Positions 1 to 10,602 are shown, counted from the first letter of the stretch. The stretch is 63,396 bases of DNA from Azohydromonas lata NBRC 102462 (GCF_001571085.1 NZ_BCTC01000031.1:1-63396), one strand, 5' to 3'. A program made the numbers and translations. The notes: generated by a model from the letters alone, not told the origin.

Positions 1-3000
1 CAATCGACCCGGCCGCCTCGGCGGGCTCGGCCGCGTCAGCCAGGTCAAGCAACGGCGCTGCCTCGGTGGAGGCGTCGTCGTCCAGGCTTGCCGCCTGCTT
101 GGGTGCCGCTTGCGGCCAGTCCGACAGGCCGGCAGCGCCATCCAGCTCGTCCGCCGGCACGGCGGATTCGTCGGCCAGTGCGACGGGAAGGCTGCGGTCG
201 CGCATCGGCGGCGGGGGGCCGAAGGGGTTGTGCGAAGGTGCGGACGCCACTTCGTGCAACGTGCGCAGGCCCCGCAGCAGTTCGGCTGGCGCGGGCGACG
301 GCAGCTCGCCGGCGGCGAACTGCTCCAGCATCCGGCGCAGGCACAGGGCGCCCTCGACCAGCACTTGGGCCATGGCCGCCGTGCCGCAACCTTCCAGGCG
401 GCAAGGCGCCATGGCGTCGCCCAACGCGCGGGCCAGCTCCGCCAGGGCCTGGTCGCCCACGGTGTCGGCCATGCCCGCCAGGGCCTGCGTCACCACGACC
501 AGCTCGCGCTCCAGCGCCTGCGGCGGTGCCCACGCCCCCAGGCGCTGCAGCAGCCGGCCGCAAAGGGCTTGCGCTTCATCCACGTAGACGTCGAACAGCG
601 CGTGCGGCACGCGCAGCGGGCCGATCAGGCAGTCCTCGCCGTCCAGCGGCGCCAGCGCGCCGGCCACGGCGGCCATGGGTGCGGGCGCCAGGGGCCTGTG
701 CGGCGGTGCGACCGGCGCCGCGGGAACGTCCAGATCGAAGTTGAAATCCGAGACCGGAGCCGGAGCCGGAGCCGAAGCCGGCGCTGGGGCCGGCACGGCC
801 AGGCCGGCGTCGAAATTCAGGTCGAAGTCCGGGTCCGCGCCGGCCAATGGCTGATCGGGGCTGGCCTGCGCCGCCATGGCGGGGGGTACGGCGTCGTCGA
901 GGTCGAAGGACAGCTCGAAGGGTGTATCGGCCTGCTCCGAGGGGCCGGCCAGCGGGTGGTTGGGCGGCAGGTCGAAGGAGAGATCAAAGGACAGGCCGTC
1001 GTCCACGGCCGGCTGCGGCGCGCTGAGGGCACCGTCCTGGGGCGCGGCCTGGGCCTGCGCCGCCTCGGCCAGCGGGCTTTCGAACGGAGCACCATCGGCC
1101 GGCGGCTCGTCGGCGGGGACGCTTGCGGCAGCCGTGGGCCAGGGCTCGGCGGCGAGGTCGTCGGCCAGCAGTGCCGCGACGGCCGCATCCTCGCCGGCCG
1201 GCTCATCGCCTGATGGCGCCGCGGGCGCGTCTTCGACGTCCAGGTCGATGGCGGCGGCATCGCCGGCCGGCGGCAGCACCTCCGTCGCCACAGGCGGCGC
1301 TTCAAGGGCCGGCCCGCTCTCGGCGGCGGCTGGCGGCGGCTCGGACCAGTCCTCCAGGTCCAAGGCGTCATGGGCCGGCTGGGGGGCGGATACGTCCAGG
1401 GCTGGAGCCTGGGCCGCCGTCGCAGCGGCGCTGGCGCCCTCCTCGCTCTTCACCGGTGCCTCAGTCAGGTCCGGCACCAGCGCGGACACCTGTGCCTCTT
1501 GCGCCTCTTGTATCTCTTGCGCCTGCGCGGCGGCCACGGCCTGCCCGACAGGCGGCAAGGGGTCGGCGGGCTGCGTTTCAACACGCTTTGCGGCCGATTG
1601 GGCCGGCACCGGCCACCCCTGCGGAGCCCTATTGGCAAGCGGTGCGGCAGCGGCCTCGCCGGCCTGCTTCCCGATCGGGAGGAAAGGCACAACCTCCCTG
1701 CCCTTCAAGCGGGCCAAGGCCACGGCGCGGGAGGACGTCTCGGCGGGCGCCCGTGCCGGCGCGGCGCTCTGGGCATCGCGGTGCTTGAGCAGCGAGGCCA
1801 GTTCGATAGGCGCGCCCATGACGGGCTGATTGAGCGTCAGCGGCTGCGCCAGGTCCACCAGCTCTGGCAATTCGTCCAGCGGCGGGCCCCAGTCCGGCGC
1901 CAGGTCGGCCAGCTCCACGGGCTCGTCCAACAGGGCAAGGGGCATCGTTTCCTGCAGCACCGGCAGCGGTACGCCCACAGGCTCCAGCGTCGGCAAGGCA
2001 TCCAGCCCAATGCCGGGTGCGGACAGCGGTTGGCCCGCGGGCTCCGGCGTGCTCTGGGCACGGGGCGAGACCTCGGCCCCGGGAGCGGACACAGGCTCGG
2101 CCTCAGGCACCGGCTCGGCTTCAGCCACAGGTGCGGGCCCAGGCTCGACCCCGGAAGCCGGCGCGGGCGCGGGCTCCGGCTCGGCGGCCCGCTCCGGCAC
2201 GGCTTGGGCAGCACGCGCGGCTTCAAGCTCAGCCGCAGGTTCTGGCGCAGGCCCGGAGACGGCGGCAGGCACAGGCAGCGTCGCGTGCTCAGGCACCGCT
2301 TCCGAAGGCGGTGCGTAGGGCATGGGCGCGGGTGTCGGGGGGCCGCCCGGGGAAAGCGTTTGCGCTGCGGCGGCCGCGGGCAGCGCCGCAGAAGCCGCCG
2401 CGGCGCTCGCGGCCGTTCCGACGTCCTGGCGGACCTGCGCCGCAGGCGCGGCACTTGGCATGGGTGGCGGGGCGACGGCAGGCGGCGCCACGGGCGCGGC
2501 GGGCGGCGTGGCCGCCAGCGCGGCCGCGGCGGCCAGCGCGGCCTCGTCGCCGCCTTCGGCCGGCGGCAGGCTCAGGGCCAGGCGCTCGCAGGCCAGGTCC
2601 AGCGCCGCCAGGCGCTGCGCCAGGCCGGCGGCGGCGGCAGGCTCCAGCACGCGGGCCTGCGCCGGCAGCGCCTCGCGCAACTGGCGCATGCCCTGCGCCA
2701 GGGCCGTGCGCCCAAGCTGGGCCAGCACGCCTTCAAGCCTGTGCAGCCGCTGGCGCAGGGCGCGCAGCGTGTTCTCGTCGGCCGTCTGTGCCAGGGCGTC
2801 TATCTGCAGCCCGGCCTCGTTGATGGCGGTGCGCAGCGACTGCCCAAGCGCGGCCAGCGCCTGGCGCTCGGCCCCGCGCTGCGACAGCGCCAGCAGCCAA
2901 GGCTCCACGGGCAGATGTTCCAGCGAGACGTCCAGCGGGTCGGCCGCCAGCACCTGCGCCACGCGCGTGGCCAGGCGCTGCAATTGCGCCCCCGGCGGCT

Positions 3001-4282
3001 CGGTGTCGGACTCCTGCAGCAGCATCTGCAGGGCCAGCAGCGCCTGCGCCACTTCCAGGGCCAGCGCGGTCCAGGGCGTGCCCACGGCCGCGGCCTGCTC
3101 CAGCGCCGTCCCCAGCGCCTGCGCGGCCAGCTCCTCCTTGGGCAGCAGTTGCCTGATCGCCTGCGCCAGTTGGGCGAACACGTTGGACAGGCCCGGATGC
3201 GGCGTGCCGGCGGCGGCCCCGTCCCACAAGGCCTGCGCCGTGGCGACCTGGCGCAACGTGTGCGCCAGCAGCGCCGCGTCAGGCGCGGCCGGCAGCACAT
3301 GGTCGATGTCCACCGCCGGGTGGCGCTGCAGTTCCCAGGCATGGCGCACGGCGGCCAGCCGCGGCGCGTTGCTGGCCTGGACCTGCGTGCCGGCCTGGGC
3401 ACAGAAGAACAGCAGGTCGTGGGCCAGGCGCTGCGTGGCCTCGTCCACTGTGCCCAAGGGGCCGCGGCGGATTTGCGCCAGCAGCCGCGCGGACACGCGC
3501 TTGAGATGCACGTCCGGCACCAGCAGTCCCTTGGCCTGCCCCTCGTACACCGCGGCGGCCAGGCCCCACAGCGTGGCCATGCGGCCGTCGGCGGCACCGC
3601 GCGCCAGCGCGGCGAAGAGGTCGCTGAGCCGGGCCGCGGCGGGGCTGCGCGCATCGCGCATGAGCGCCAGCGTCAACTGCTCGGCGGCCGTGCGGGCGGG
3701 CCCGGCGGGCTGCAGCGGCGGCAGCCGCTCGTCGGCGGGCAGGGCCAGCCAGCGCCAGGGCACGGGCCAGAGGTCGGCCGGGTGGACGCGCTCGGCCCCG
3801 GCCAGCGTGCACAGCCGGCTCCAGGCCGGGAACAGCGCCAGCGGCGACAGCGGCGAGCCCAGGCGCCAGCGGCGCAGGTAGGCTTGCAGCGCGGCGCAGC
3901 CCTGCTCCACGGCCTCGACCAGGTTTTCCGCCGCCAGCTCGCCGCGCGTGGCCGGCGGCTCCAGCAGCGCCGCGGCGGCCTGGGGCAGCCGCGCCGTCTG
4001 CTCGAAGCCGGCGATGCGCAGCGCGCCCGCGGCCTGACGCAACTGGCGCACGGCCAACTGCTGCACCGCGGCGGCGTCGCCTTCGGCCGGCGCGGCGCCG
4101 CGGCGCAACCGCTGCAGCGTGCGCGGCACGGCTTCGAGCAGCCGCGACAGCTCCTCGTGCACGCGCGCCAGCGACTCGACGCTGGCCTGGGGCTCCAGCT
4201 CCAGCGGCGGGACGGCCGCGTCGGCCGGCGCCGGGACCATGAAATCGGACAACAGGAAGGCGTTGGAAACTTGGGAGCCCAT
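1..4282 (-). CDS. chpA: Pil-Chp hybrid chemotaxis histidine kinase ChpA/PilL, N-terminal part (cut by window edge)
   Basis: This is the CheA-like kinase expected to phosphorylate PilG and PilH in the Pil-Chp system controlling type IV pilus motility. About 1427 codons are in view, from an ATG four bases after the pilJ stop down to the window edge. The C-terminal kinase, CheW-like and receiver domains are not seen. Residues 1 to about 590 are helical and resemble the degenerate Hpt/FimL-like N-terminus of ChpA proteins. Residues about 600 to 1195 are an Ala/Pro/Glu-rich, probably disordered linker, with repeated FDL-type motifs near 1095-1180. A further helical, Hpt-like stretch begins near residue 1200. 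The identity comes from operon position (pilG-pilH-pilI-pilJ upstream) and architecture; no catalytic motif is visible, so the call is partly inferred. Confidence 0.8.
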   Translation of the reverse strand, partial: MGSQVSNAFLLSDFMVPAPADAAVPPLELEPQASVESLARVHEELSRLLEAVPRTLQRLRRGAAPAEGDAAAVQQLAVRQLRQAAGALRIAGFEQTARLPQAAAALLEPPATRGELAAENLVEAVEQGCAALQAYLRRWRLGSPLSPLALFPAWSRLCTLAGAERVHPADLWPVPWRWLALPADERLPPLQPAGPARTAAEQLTLALMRDARSPAAARLSDLFAALARGAADGRMATLWGLAAAVYEGQAKGLLVPDVHLKRVSARLLAQIRRGPLGTVDEATQRLAHDLLFFCAQAGTQVQASNAPRLAAVRHAWELQRHPAVDIDHVLPAAPDAALLAHTLRQVATAQALWDGAAAGTPHPGLSNVFAQLAQAIRQLLPKEELAAQALGTALEQAAAVGTPWTALALEVAQALLALQMLLQESDTEPPGAQLQRLATRVAQVLAADPLDVSLEHLPVEPWLLALSQRGAERQALAALGQSLRTAINEAGLQIDALAQTADENTLRALRQRLHRLEGVLAQLGRTALAQGMRQLREALPAQARVLEPAAAAGLAQRLAALDLACERLALSLPPAEGGDEAALAAAAALAATPPAAPVAPPAVAPPPMPSAAPAAQVRQDVGTAASAAAASAALPAAAAAQTLSPGGPPTPAPMPYAPPSEAVPEHATLPVPAAVSGPAPEPAAELEAARAAQAVPERAAEPEPAPAPASGVEPGPAPVAEAEPVPEAEPVSAPGAEVSPRAQSTPEPAGQPLSAPGIGLDALPTLEPVGVPLPVLQETMPLALLDEPVELADLAPDWGPPLDELPELVDLAQPLTLNQPVMGAPIELASLLKHRDAQSAAPARAPAETSSRAVALARLKGREVVPFLPIGKQAGEAAAAPLANRAPQGWPVPAQSAAKRVETQPADPLPPVGQAVAAAQAQEIQEAQEAQVSALVPDLTEAPVKSEEGASAAATAAQAPALDVSAPQPAHDALDLEDWSEPPPAAAESGPALEAPPVATEVLPPAGDAAAIDLDVEDAPAAPSGDEPAGEDAAVAALLADDLAAEPWPTAAASVPADEPPADGAPFESPLAEAAQAQAAPQDGALSAPQPAVDDGLSFDLSFDLPPNHPLAGPSEQADTPFELSFDLDDAVPPAMAAQASPDQPLAGADPDFDLNFDAGLAVPAPAPASAPAPAPVSDFNFDLDVPAAPVAPPHRPLAPAPMAAVAGALAPLDGEDCLIGPLRVPHALFDVYVDEAQALCGRLLQRLGAWAPPQALERELVVVTQALAGMADTVGDQALAELARALGDAMAPCRLEGCGTAAMAQVLVEGALCLRRMLEQFAAGELPSPAPAELLRGLRTLHEVASAPSHNPFGPPPPMRDRSLPVALADESAVPADELDGAAGLSDWPQAAPKQAASLDDDASTEAAPLLDLADAAEPAEAAGSI

Positions 4283-4286
4283 CGGA

Positions 4287-6488
4287 TCAACGAAGCTTGA
4301 AGCGGGCCACCGATTGGCGCAGCGCTTCGGCGCAGCGGGCGAGGTCCTGCACGCGCTGCACGGTGGAGCGCGTGCCGGCCTCGGCCTTTTCGGTGACGGC
4401 AAAAATGTGCTGAATGTTGGCGGCCACCACCGAGGCCGACTGCGCCTGCGACAGGGCCTGCTCGCAGATGCGCGCCATGTGGGCGCACAGCTCGCGTGAA
4501 ACGCGCGCCATGTCGCTCAACGCGGCGCCGGCGGCGTCGGTGCACTGCGTGCCCTGCGCCGCGCCCTGCGTGGTGCATTGCATGGCGGCCAGGGCATCGC
4601 GGGTGTCGGCCTGCAGGCCGTGCACCAGCGCCGCAATGCGGTGTGAGGCGTCGGCCGAGCGCTCGGCCAGGTGCTGCACCTCCTGCACCACCACCGGCAA
4701 GCCGCGCCCGGCCTCGCCGGTGCCGGCGGCCCGTATGGCGGCGTTGAGCGCCAGGACCTTGGCCTGCCCGGCGATGCCGGCGGCGAGGCCGGTGATCTCG
4801 CCGATGTCCTGCGAACGCCCGGCCAGGTGCTCCAGGCGCCGGGCGCCGTCCTGGACGTGGTGGCGCAGCGCCTGCATGCCGCGCACGCTGTCCTGCACCG
4901 CGGCCTGCCCGCGGCCGGCGGCCTGCAGCGCGTGGCGCGCCACCTCGGCGGTGTGCTGGGCCTGGGCCGAGACGTCGTGGATGTGCCCGGCCATGGCCAG
5001 CACCGATTCGCCGGTGTCGCGTATCTCGCGCAGCAGCGCGGTGGAGGCCTGAAGCTGCGCCGCGGCCGTGCGCTGCACGTCGCCCATGGTGGCGCTGACG
5101 CTGGCGGCGGTGTCCTGCACCTGGGAGACGAGCTCGCGCAGCGCCTCGACGGTGAAGTTGATGGCGTCGGCGATGGAGCCGGTGAGGTCATCCTCGCTGA
5201 CCGTGGCCTGGCGCGTGAGGTCGCCGCCGGAGACGGCCTGCAGCTCGTTCATCAGGCGCAGGATGGCGGCCTGCGTGGCCTCGTTGCGGCGCTCTTCCTC
5301 CTGGCGGCGCAGCTCGGCATCGCGCCGCCGCGCCTCGGCCAGCGCGGCGCGCTGGGCCTGCTCGCGCACGTACAGCCGCACCAGCGACGCGCCGCCGCCC
5401 AACAGGGCCAGCGTCCCCAGCACCATGAGCACCAGGGCCGCGCCGCCGAAGCCGGCCTCGCGCTCCAGGCGGTGCTGCAGGTCTTCCAGGCCGCGGCGCA
5501 GCGGCTCGCTGTCGAGCACGATGTCCTGGTGCGCGGCGCTGGCGGCGGCCAGCGGCTGCAACTGCTCCAGGATCACGCCGGCCTCGCGCCGGGTGCGGGC
5601 GAACACGTCCAGCAGCGCCAGCAGTTGCTCGCGCGCGGCGGCCTCACGCGCGGGCGGCAGGCGCAGCATGGGGTCGCCATCGAGCAGGCCGTGGGCCAGG
5701 GTGCGGAAGGCGTCGAGGTCCTGCCCAAGGCGCTGCAGCGTCTCGTGGCGGGTGTCGTGGGCGGTGAAGAATTCGATGGCGCTGCGCGGAATGCGCTGCG
5801 TGAGCAGAGAAAGCCGCCCCATGGCGGCCAGCCGCGCGGGCACGGCCTCGCGCTGCAGCTCCAGCACGGCCAGGGCCTCGGCGTCTGCGAGCAGTTGGGC
5901 GGAGAGCCCGTTGAGCACCTGCAGCGCCTGCGCGGCCTGCATCAGCCGCGACTGCTGGGACAGCACGGTGCGGGCGTTCTTTTCGGCGATCTCGGCCAGC
6001 AGCAGCAGTTGCGCCACCTTGGGCTGCAGCGCCCGCGGCGCGGGCGCCATGCCGGTGGCGCCGCGCAGGCCGCGCAGGTTGCGCGCGAGCACGCCGGCGC
6101 TGTCCTCCACCTCGGCGAAGGCCGCGGGCTGCCCGGCCAGCGCCTGCGCGGCCGACTTGGCCAGGCGCTGCGACTGCATCAGCGCCTGGCCGCAGGCGGC
6201 CACCTGGGAGGAGCCGCGCTCGGCGCGCTGCACCGCCAGCAGCGTGCCGGCCACCAGCGACGCGGTGCCCAGCGCCATGAGGCCGGCCAGCAGCCGCTGG
6301 CGCCGCACCGCGGGCTGCGCAGCCGCACGGCGCAGCCGCCGCGCCGTGCGGCTGCGCGTTGGGCGCTGCATGGGCACGGTGGGCGCCATGGCGGTGTCAG
6401 AGGGCGGCGCTGGCGGCACGGCGCCGGAGGCGGCCCAGGCCGCCTGCACGGCGTGGGCACGGGCATCCAGCAGCCGGCGCAGCCTCAT
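4287..6488 (-). CDS. pilJ: Type IV pilus methyl-accepting chemotaxis transducer PilJ
   Basis: PilJ is the inner-membrane chemoreceptor of the Pil-Chp system and signals through PilI to the ChpA kinase. The product has 733 aa. A first transmembrane segment lies near residues 66-86, a periplasmic helical region with a PilJ-type N-terminal domain follows, and a second membrane segment lies near 345-370. A HAMP-like stretch and a C-terminal signalling domain come next. The signalling hairpin is recognisable (VLALNAAIRA, then GEAGRGLPVVVQEVQ and LAERS) but diverges from the usual MCP tip. The ATG at 6488 overlaps the pilI stop in an ATGA, which fixes the start; a longer upstream reading frame would run through pilI. 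The chpA ATG follows four bases after the stop, so the genes are tightly co-translated. Confidence 0.9.
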   Translation of the reverse strand: MRLRRLLDARAHAVQAAWAASGAVPPAPPSDTAMAPTVPMQRPTRSRTARRLRRAAAQPAVRRQRLLAGLMALGTASLVAGTLLAVQRAERGSSQVAACGQALMQSQRLAKSAAQALAGQPAAFAEVEDSAGVLARNLRGLRGATGMAPAPRALQPKVAQLLLLAEIAEKNARTVLSQQSRLMQAAQALQVLNGLSAQLLADAEALAVLELQREAVPARLAAMGRLSLLTQRIPRSAIEFFTAHDTRHETLQRLGQDLDAFRTLAHGLLDGDPMLRLPPAREAAAREQLLALLDVFARTRREAGVILEQLQPLAAASAAHQDIVLDSEPLRRGLEDLQHRLEREAGFGGAALVLMVLGTLALLGGGASLVRLYVREQAQRAALAEARRRDAELRRQEEERRNEATQAAILRLMNELQAVSGGDLTRQATVSEDDLTGSIADAINFTVEALRELVSQVQDTAASVSATMGDVQRTAAAQLQASTALLREIRDTGESVLAMAGHIHDVSAQAQHTAEVARHALQAAGRGQAAVQDSVRGMQALRHHVQDGARRLEHLAGRSQDIGEITGLAAGIAGQAKVLALNAAIRAAGTGEAGRGLPVVVQEVQHLAERSADASHRIAALVHGLQADTRDALAAMQCTTQGAAQGTQCTDAAGAALSDMARVSRELCAHMARICEQALSQAQSASVVAANIQHIFAVTEKAEAGTRSTVQRVQDLARCAEALRQSVARFKLR

Positions 6489-7051
6489 TGCGGCCCCGGC
6501 AGCGGCTGGGCGACGTGCAGGAAGTGCGCGTCGCGCGCCAGTGCCGCCAGGCGCAGCGCCTGCCAGGTCCGGCCCTGTCCGTCGTCGTAGAGCTCGCCCG
6601 CGAAGGCCGGCGCGCCGGCCCGTGCGGCCGGCCTGGGCAGCGATGCGAGCTGAGCCCCGTTGCGCAGCCCGGCCAGCCGGTCCACGCGCAGCAGGCAGTG
6701 CAGGCCCAGCGACGGGTGCAACGCCACCAGGTGACCGGCCGCGGGCACGCCGCCGCCGGGGCGCAGGCCCAGGAAGGCGGCCAGGTCCACCACGCCGTGG
6801 AGCTGGCCGCGCAGGTTGAGCACGCCCTCGAACCACGGCCGCGCGTGGGGCAGCGGCAGCAGCGGCGGCGCGTGCTCGACGATCTCGCCCACCTCCTGCA
6901 GCGGCAGCAGCAGCCGCAGGCCGGCGCATTCGGCGGCCAGCCACGCGGGGGCCTGGCCGGCGGGCATGTCGTGAAGCTGCTGCGCCAGCCGCGCCTGCAA
7001 CTGCCGGGGATCTGCCTGGCGGGGCATGGACGGCGGTGGCGACGACGGCAC
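6485..7051 (-). CDS. pilI: CheW-like adaptor PilI
   Basis: PilI is a CheW-domain scaffold that couples the PilJ receptor to the ChpA kinase. The 188-aa product has CheW-like beta-barrel features: LLLPLQEVGEIVEH near the N-terminus, then a VLNLRGQLHGVVDLAAFLGL segment that matches the conserved CheW core. I chose the GTG at 7051 because GAGG lies 7 nt upstream and the codon sits 8 nt after the pilH stop. An in-frame ATG at 7027 would give a protein 8 residues shorter and has no good ribosome binding site. The stop overlaps the pilJ start (ATGA), so translation is probably coupled. Confidence 0.88.
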   Translation of the reverse strand: MPSSPPPSMPRQADPRQLQARLAQQLHDMPAGQAPAWLAAECAGLRLLLPLQEVGEIVEHAPPLLPLPHARPWFEGVLNLRGQLHGVVDLAAFLGLRPGGGVPAAGHLVALHPSLGLHCLLRVDRLAGLRNGAQLASLPRPAARAGAPAFAGELYDDGQGRTWQALRLAALARDAHFLHVAQPLPGPQ

Positions 7052-7059
7052 GCGGCGCC

Positions 7060-7425
7060 TCAGCCCAGCGCCCGGATCTTGCCGAGCAGCTCCTGGGTAT
7101 CCACGGGTTTGACCACGTAGTCGCGCGCGCCCTGGCGCATGCCCCAGACCTTGTCGGTCATCTGCCCCTTGCTGCTGCAGATGATCACGGGCAGATCGGC
7201 AAAGCGCTGGTCGCGCGTGATGGTGCGGGTGAGCTGAAAGCCATTGGAGCCCGGCAGCACCACGTCCATGAGGATGAGGTCGGGCTTGTCCTCGGCCAGG
7301 CTGGTGAGCGCCTGCTGTCCGTTCTCGGCCGTGCGCACGCTGTAGCCGGCCTGGCGCAGCAACTCGCTCATGTGATGCAGCTCGGTGCGGGAATCGTCCA
7401 CCAGCAGGATCTTGTGAATCGGCAT
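7060..7425 (-). CDS. pilH: Twitching motility response regulator PilH
   Basis: PilH is a stand-alone CheY-like receiver of the Pil-Chp system, thought in Pseudomonas to favour retraction or act as a phosphate sink. The 121-aa protein is one receiver domain. It has the acidic pair D10-D11 (ILLVDDS), the phosphoacceptor D54 (LILMDVVLPG), and the conserved lysine in DYVVKPVD near the C-terminus. There is no output domain. The ATG at 7425 is preceded by AAGGA at a normal distance. It lies between pilG and pilI on the same strand. Confidence 0.92.
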   Translation of the reverse strand: MPIHKILLVDDSRTELHHMSELLRQAGYSVRTAENGQQALTSLAEDKPDLILMDVVLPGSNGFQLTRTITRDQRFADLPVIICSSKGQMTDKVWGMRQGARDYVVKPVDTQELLGKIRALG

Positions 7426-7517
7426 CGGGAGTCCTTGGGGCCGTGCAAGCTTGGAGGGAGGAATGCGCGGCAAACGCGTTCGGGTACGGAGTAGGCCTGG
7501 GACCTGCGGTCCCGGCT

Positions 7518-7955
7518 TCAGCCGCCGGCCGGGCCGTAGCGGGCCACGGCGTGCAGGAGCTGGTCCTTGGTGAAGGGCTTGGTCAGGTGGTCCTGTGCGC
7601 CGGCCAGGCGGGCACGGGCACGGTCGAACAGGCCGTCCTTGGAGGTGAGCATGACCAGCGGCACCTGGGCAAAGCGCGGGTTGCGCCGCAACAGCGCGCA
7701 GGTCTGGTAGCCGTCCAGGCGCGGCATGAGGATGTCGCAGAAGATGAGCGCGGGCTCGAACTCGTCGATGAGCGCCAGCGCGTCGAAGCCATCCTCGGCC
7801 AGCAGCACCTCGTGGCCTCCCTGGTGCAGGAAGATCTCGGCGCTGCGCCGGATGGTGTGGCTGTCGTCGATCACCATCACGCGCAGCGGCGTGACGGCCA
7901 GGGACGGTGCCGTGGTGGCGAAAGCGGAAGCGGGGACGGTTTCGTCGTCGATCAT
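7518..7955 (-). CDS. pilG: Twitching motility response regulator PilG
   Basis: PilG is the CheY-like receiver at the head of the Pil-Chp operon, associated with pilus extension through PilB in Pseudomonas. The product has 145 aa: a roughly 23-residue N-terminal tail, then a receiver domain with D30-D31 (VMVIDDS), phosphoacceptor D74 (LIFCDILMP) and the LTKPF lysine near residue 126. GGAAGG lies just upstream of the ATG at 7955. PilG and PilH are told apart by order and by the PilG-like N-terminal tail. The 92-base gap to pilH shows no clear terminator. Confidence 0.9.
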   Translation of the reverse strand: MIDDETVPASAFATTAPSLAVTPLRVMVIDDSHTIRRSAEIFLHQGGHEVLLAEDGFDALALIDEFEPALIFCDILMPRLDGYQTCALLRRNPRFAQVPLVMLTSKDGLFDRARARLAGAQDHLTKPFTKDQLLHAVARYGPAGG

Positions 7956-8017
7956 GGGAGCCTTCCGCTCTCAGCAAGGCCGTGGCCGCCTGCAGCAGGC
8001 ACAGGCGGCGCCGTGGC

Positions 8018-8191
8018 TCAAAGTTGGACCATCTCGAAGTCTTCCTTGCGGGCGCCGCACTCGGGGCAGGTCCAGTTCATGGGCACGTCTTCCCAGCGGG
8101 TGCCGGGGGCAATGTCGTGCTCGGGGTCGCCGGCGGCTTCGTCATAGATCCAGCCGCAGATGAGGCACATCCAGGTTCGGGGTTCGCTCAC
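8018..8191 (-). CDS. rubA: Rubredoxin
   Basis: This is a small mononuclear iron electron carrier. The 57-aa protein carries both ligand pairs, C9-x-x-C12 (MCLICGW) and C42-x-x-C45 (CPECGA), with the typical rubredoxin core GTRWEDVPMNW between them. No ATG fits the usual N-terminus. The GTG at 8191 gives VSEPRTWMCLIC, while an ATG at residue 8 would cut the protein just before the first cysteine. There is no Shine-Dalgarno, but a GACAAT hexamer ends 5 nt upstream, suggesting a leaderless message. The gene is 62 nt upstream of pilG on the same strand, a placement I recall from other Comamonadaceae. Its redox partner is not evident here. Confidence 0.92.
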   Translation of the reverse strand: MSEPRTWMCLICGWIYDEAAGDPEHDIAPGTRWEDVPMNWTCPECGARKEDFEMVQL

Positions 8192-8196
8192 TTGGT

Positions 8197-8202
8197 ATTG
8201 TC
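8197..8202 (-). promoter_or_regulatory. Candidate -10 element of rubredoxin gene
   Basis: GACAAT on the minus strand ends 5 nt before the GTG start, with no ribosome binding site between. No convincing -35 was seen. It is one of eight similar arrangements in the window. Confidence 0.4.
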
Positions 8203-8351
8203 AATCACTACAATCGACGGGCATTGTAGCCATGGCCTCTGGGCGTCCGGCGCGACGATCCGGCCTCGGCAACATGCCACTTTTCACAGTCCTGCGCCCG
8301 CGCGCAGCAGCTTCGCAGGCGCAGCGCCGCAGGAACTTCAGGACCACCCCC

Positions 8352-9303
8352 ATGAACCCCGACACCAATCCCGCCGCCGCCGACGAAGCGGCGCAGGAAG
8401 CTCCTGCACCGGCCTGCGTGATGAGCTTCAACGCCGCCGACGCCAGCGGCGCGGGCGGCGTGGCCGGCGACGTGTGCACCATCGCCGCCATGGGCGCGCA
8501 CGCGCTGCCCGTGACCACCTCCATCCTCATGCGCGACACCGCCGAGGTATTCGACCACCACGAGATAGACGCCGAGGTCGTCGTGGAGCAGGCCCGCTCC
8601 GTGCTGGAAGACGTGACCATCTCGGCCTGGAAGGTCGGCTTCCTCGGCTCGGCCGAGGTGGTGGCGGCGGTGGCGGAGATCCTCTCCGACTACCCCGACG
8701 TGCCGCTGGTGGCCTACATGCCCAGCCTCTCGTGGATAGAGCAGGAAGACCAGCGCGAGCCCTACCTGGACGCCTTCCGCGAGCTCATCCTGCCGGCCAC
8801 CGAGGTACTGGTGGGAGGCCACCAGACGCTCACCGATTTCCTGCTGCCGGACTGGGAAAGCGAGCGCCCGCCCTCCGCGCGCGAGCTGGCCGTGGCCGCG
8901 GCCGAGCACGGCGCGCGCTTCGTGCTCGTCACGGGCGTGCACCTGCAGTCGCGCGGCGGCGAGCAGTACCTGGACAACGTGCTGGCCTCGCCGCAGGCCG
9001 CGCTCACGGGCGAGAAGTTCGAGCGCTTCGACACCGCCTTCGTCGGCGCGGGCGACACGCTCTCCGCGGCGCTGGCCTCGCTGCTGGCGGCCGACACCGA
9101 GCTGCAGGCCGCCGTGGGCGAGGCGCTGGCCTTCCTGGACCAGAGCCTGGACGCGGGCTTCCGCCCCGGCATGGGCAACGTGGTGCCCGACCGCTTCTTC
9201 TGGGCACTGCCGCCCGAAGAGGGCGCCGAGGGCGAGATGCCGCAAGCCCAGGAGGCCGAAACCCTCTCCCCCGCCAGCGACAACAACAAGGGAAGCTCCC
9301 GCC

Positions 9304-9314
<11 letters not shown>
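8352..9314 (+). CDS. thiD: ThiD-like hydroxymethylpyrimidine/phosphomethylpyrimidine kinase
   Basis: Kinase of the ribokinase superfamily expected to phosphorylate HMP and HMP-P in thiamine synthesis. The 320-aa protein has the ThiD fold order: an N-terminal glycine-rich strand ([15 protein letters not shown], diverged from the canonical GSDSGGGAG), a central [16 protein letters not shown] region, and the C-terminal anion-hole/catalytic motif [12 protein letters not shown] chose the ATG at 8352 because CAGGA lies upstream and upstream in-frame codons read as low-complexity sequence. The C-terminus overlaps the hemL start by 11 bases. The sequence is divergent for ThiD, so the substrate is inferred. 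Confidence 0.75.

Positions 9315-10602
<1,288 letters not shown>

Noticed and set aside
1370..6819. Long open frames on the plus strand opposite chpA and pilJ (several hundred codons each)
   Set aside because: They are antisense shadows caused by high GC at third codon positions. Their translations are Arg/Gly/Gln-rich with no domain, and the minus-strand frames carry the pilJ motifs and operon overlaps.
8232..8351. A longer thiD start at ATG 8232
   Set aside because: The added 40 residues are low-complexity and the ATG at 8352 has a ribosome binding site at a normal distance.
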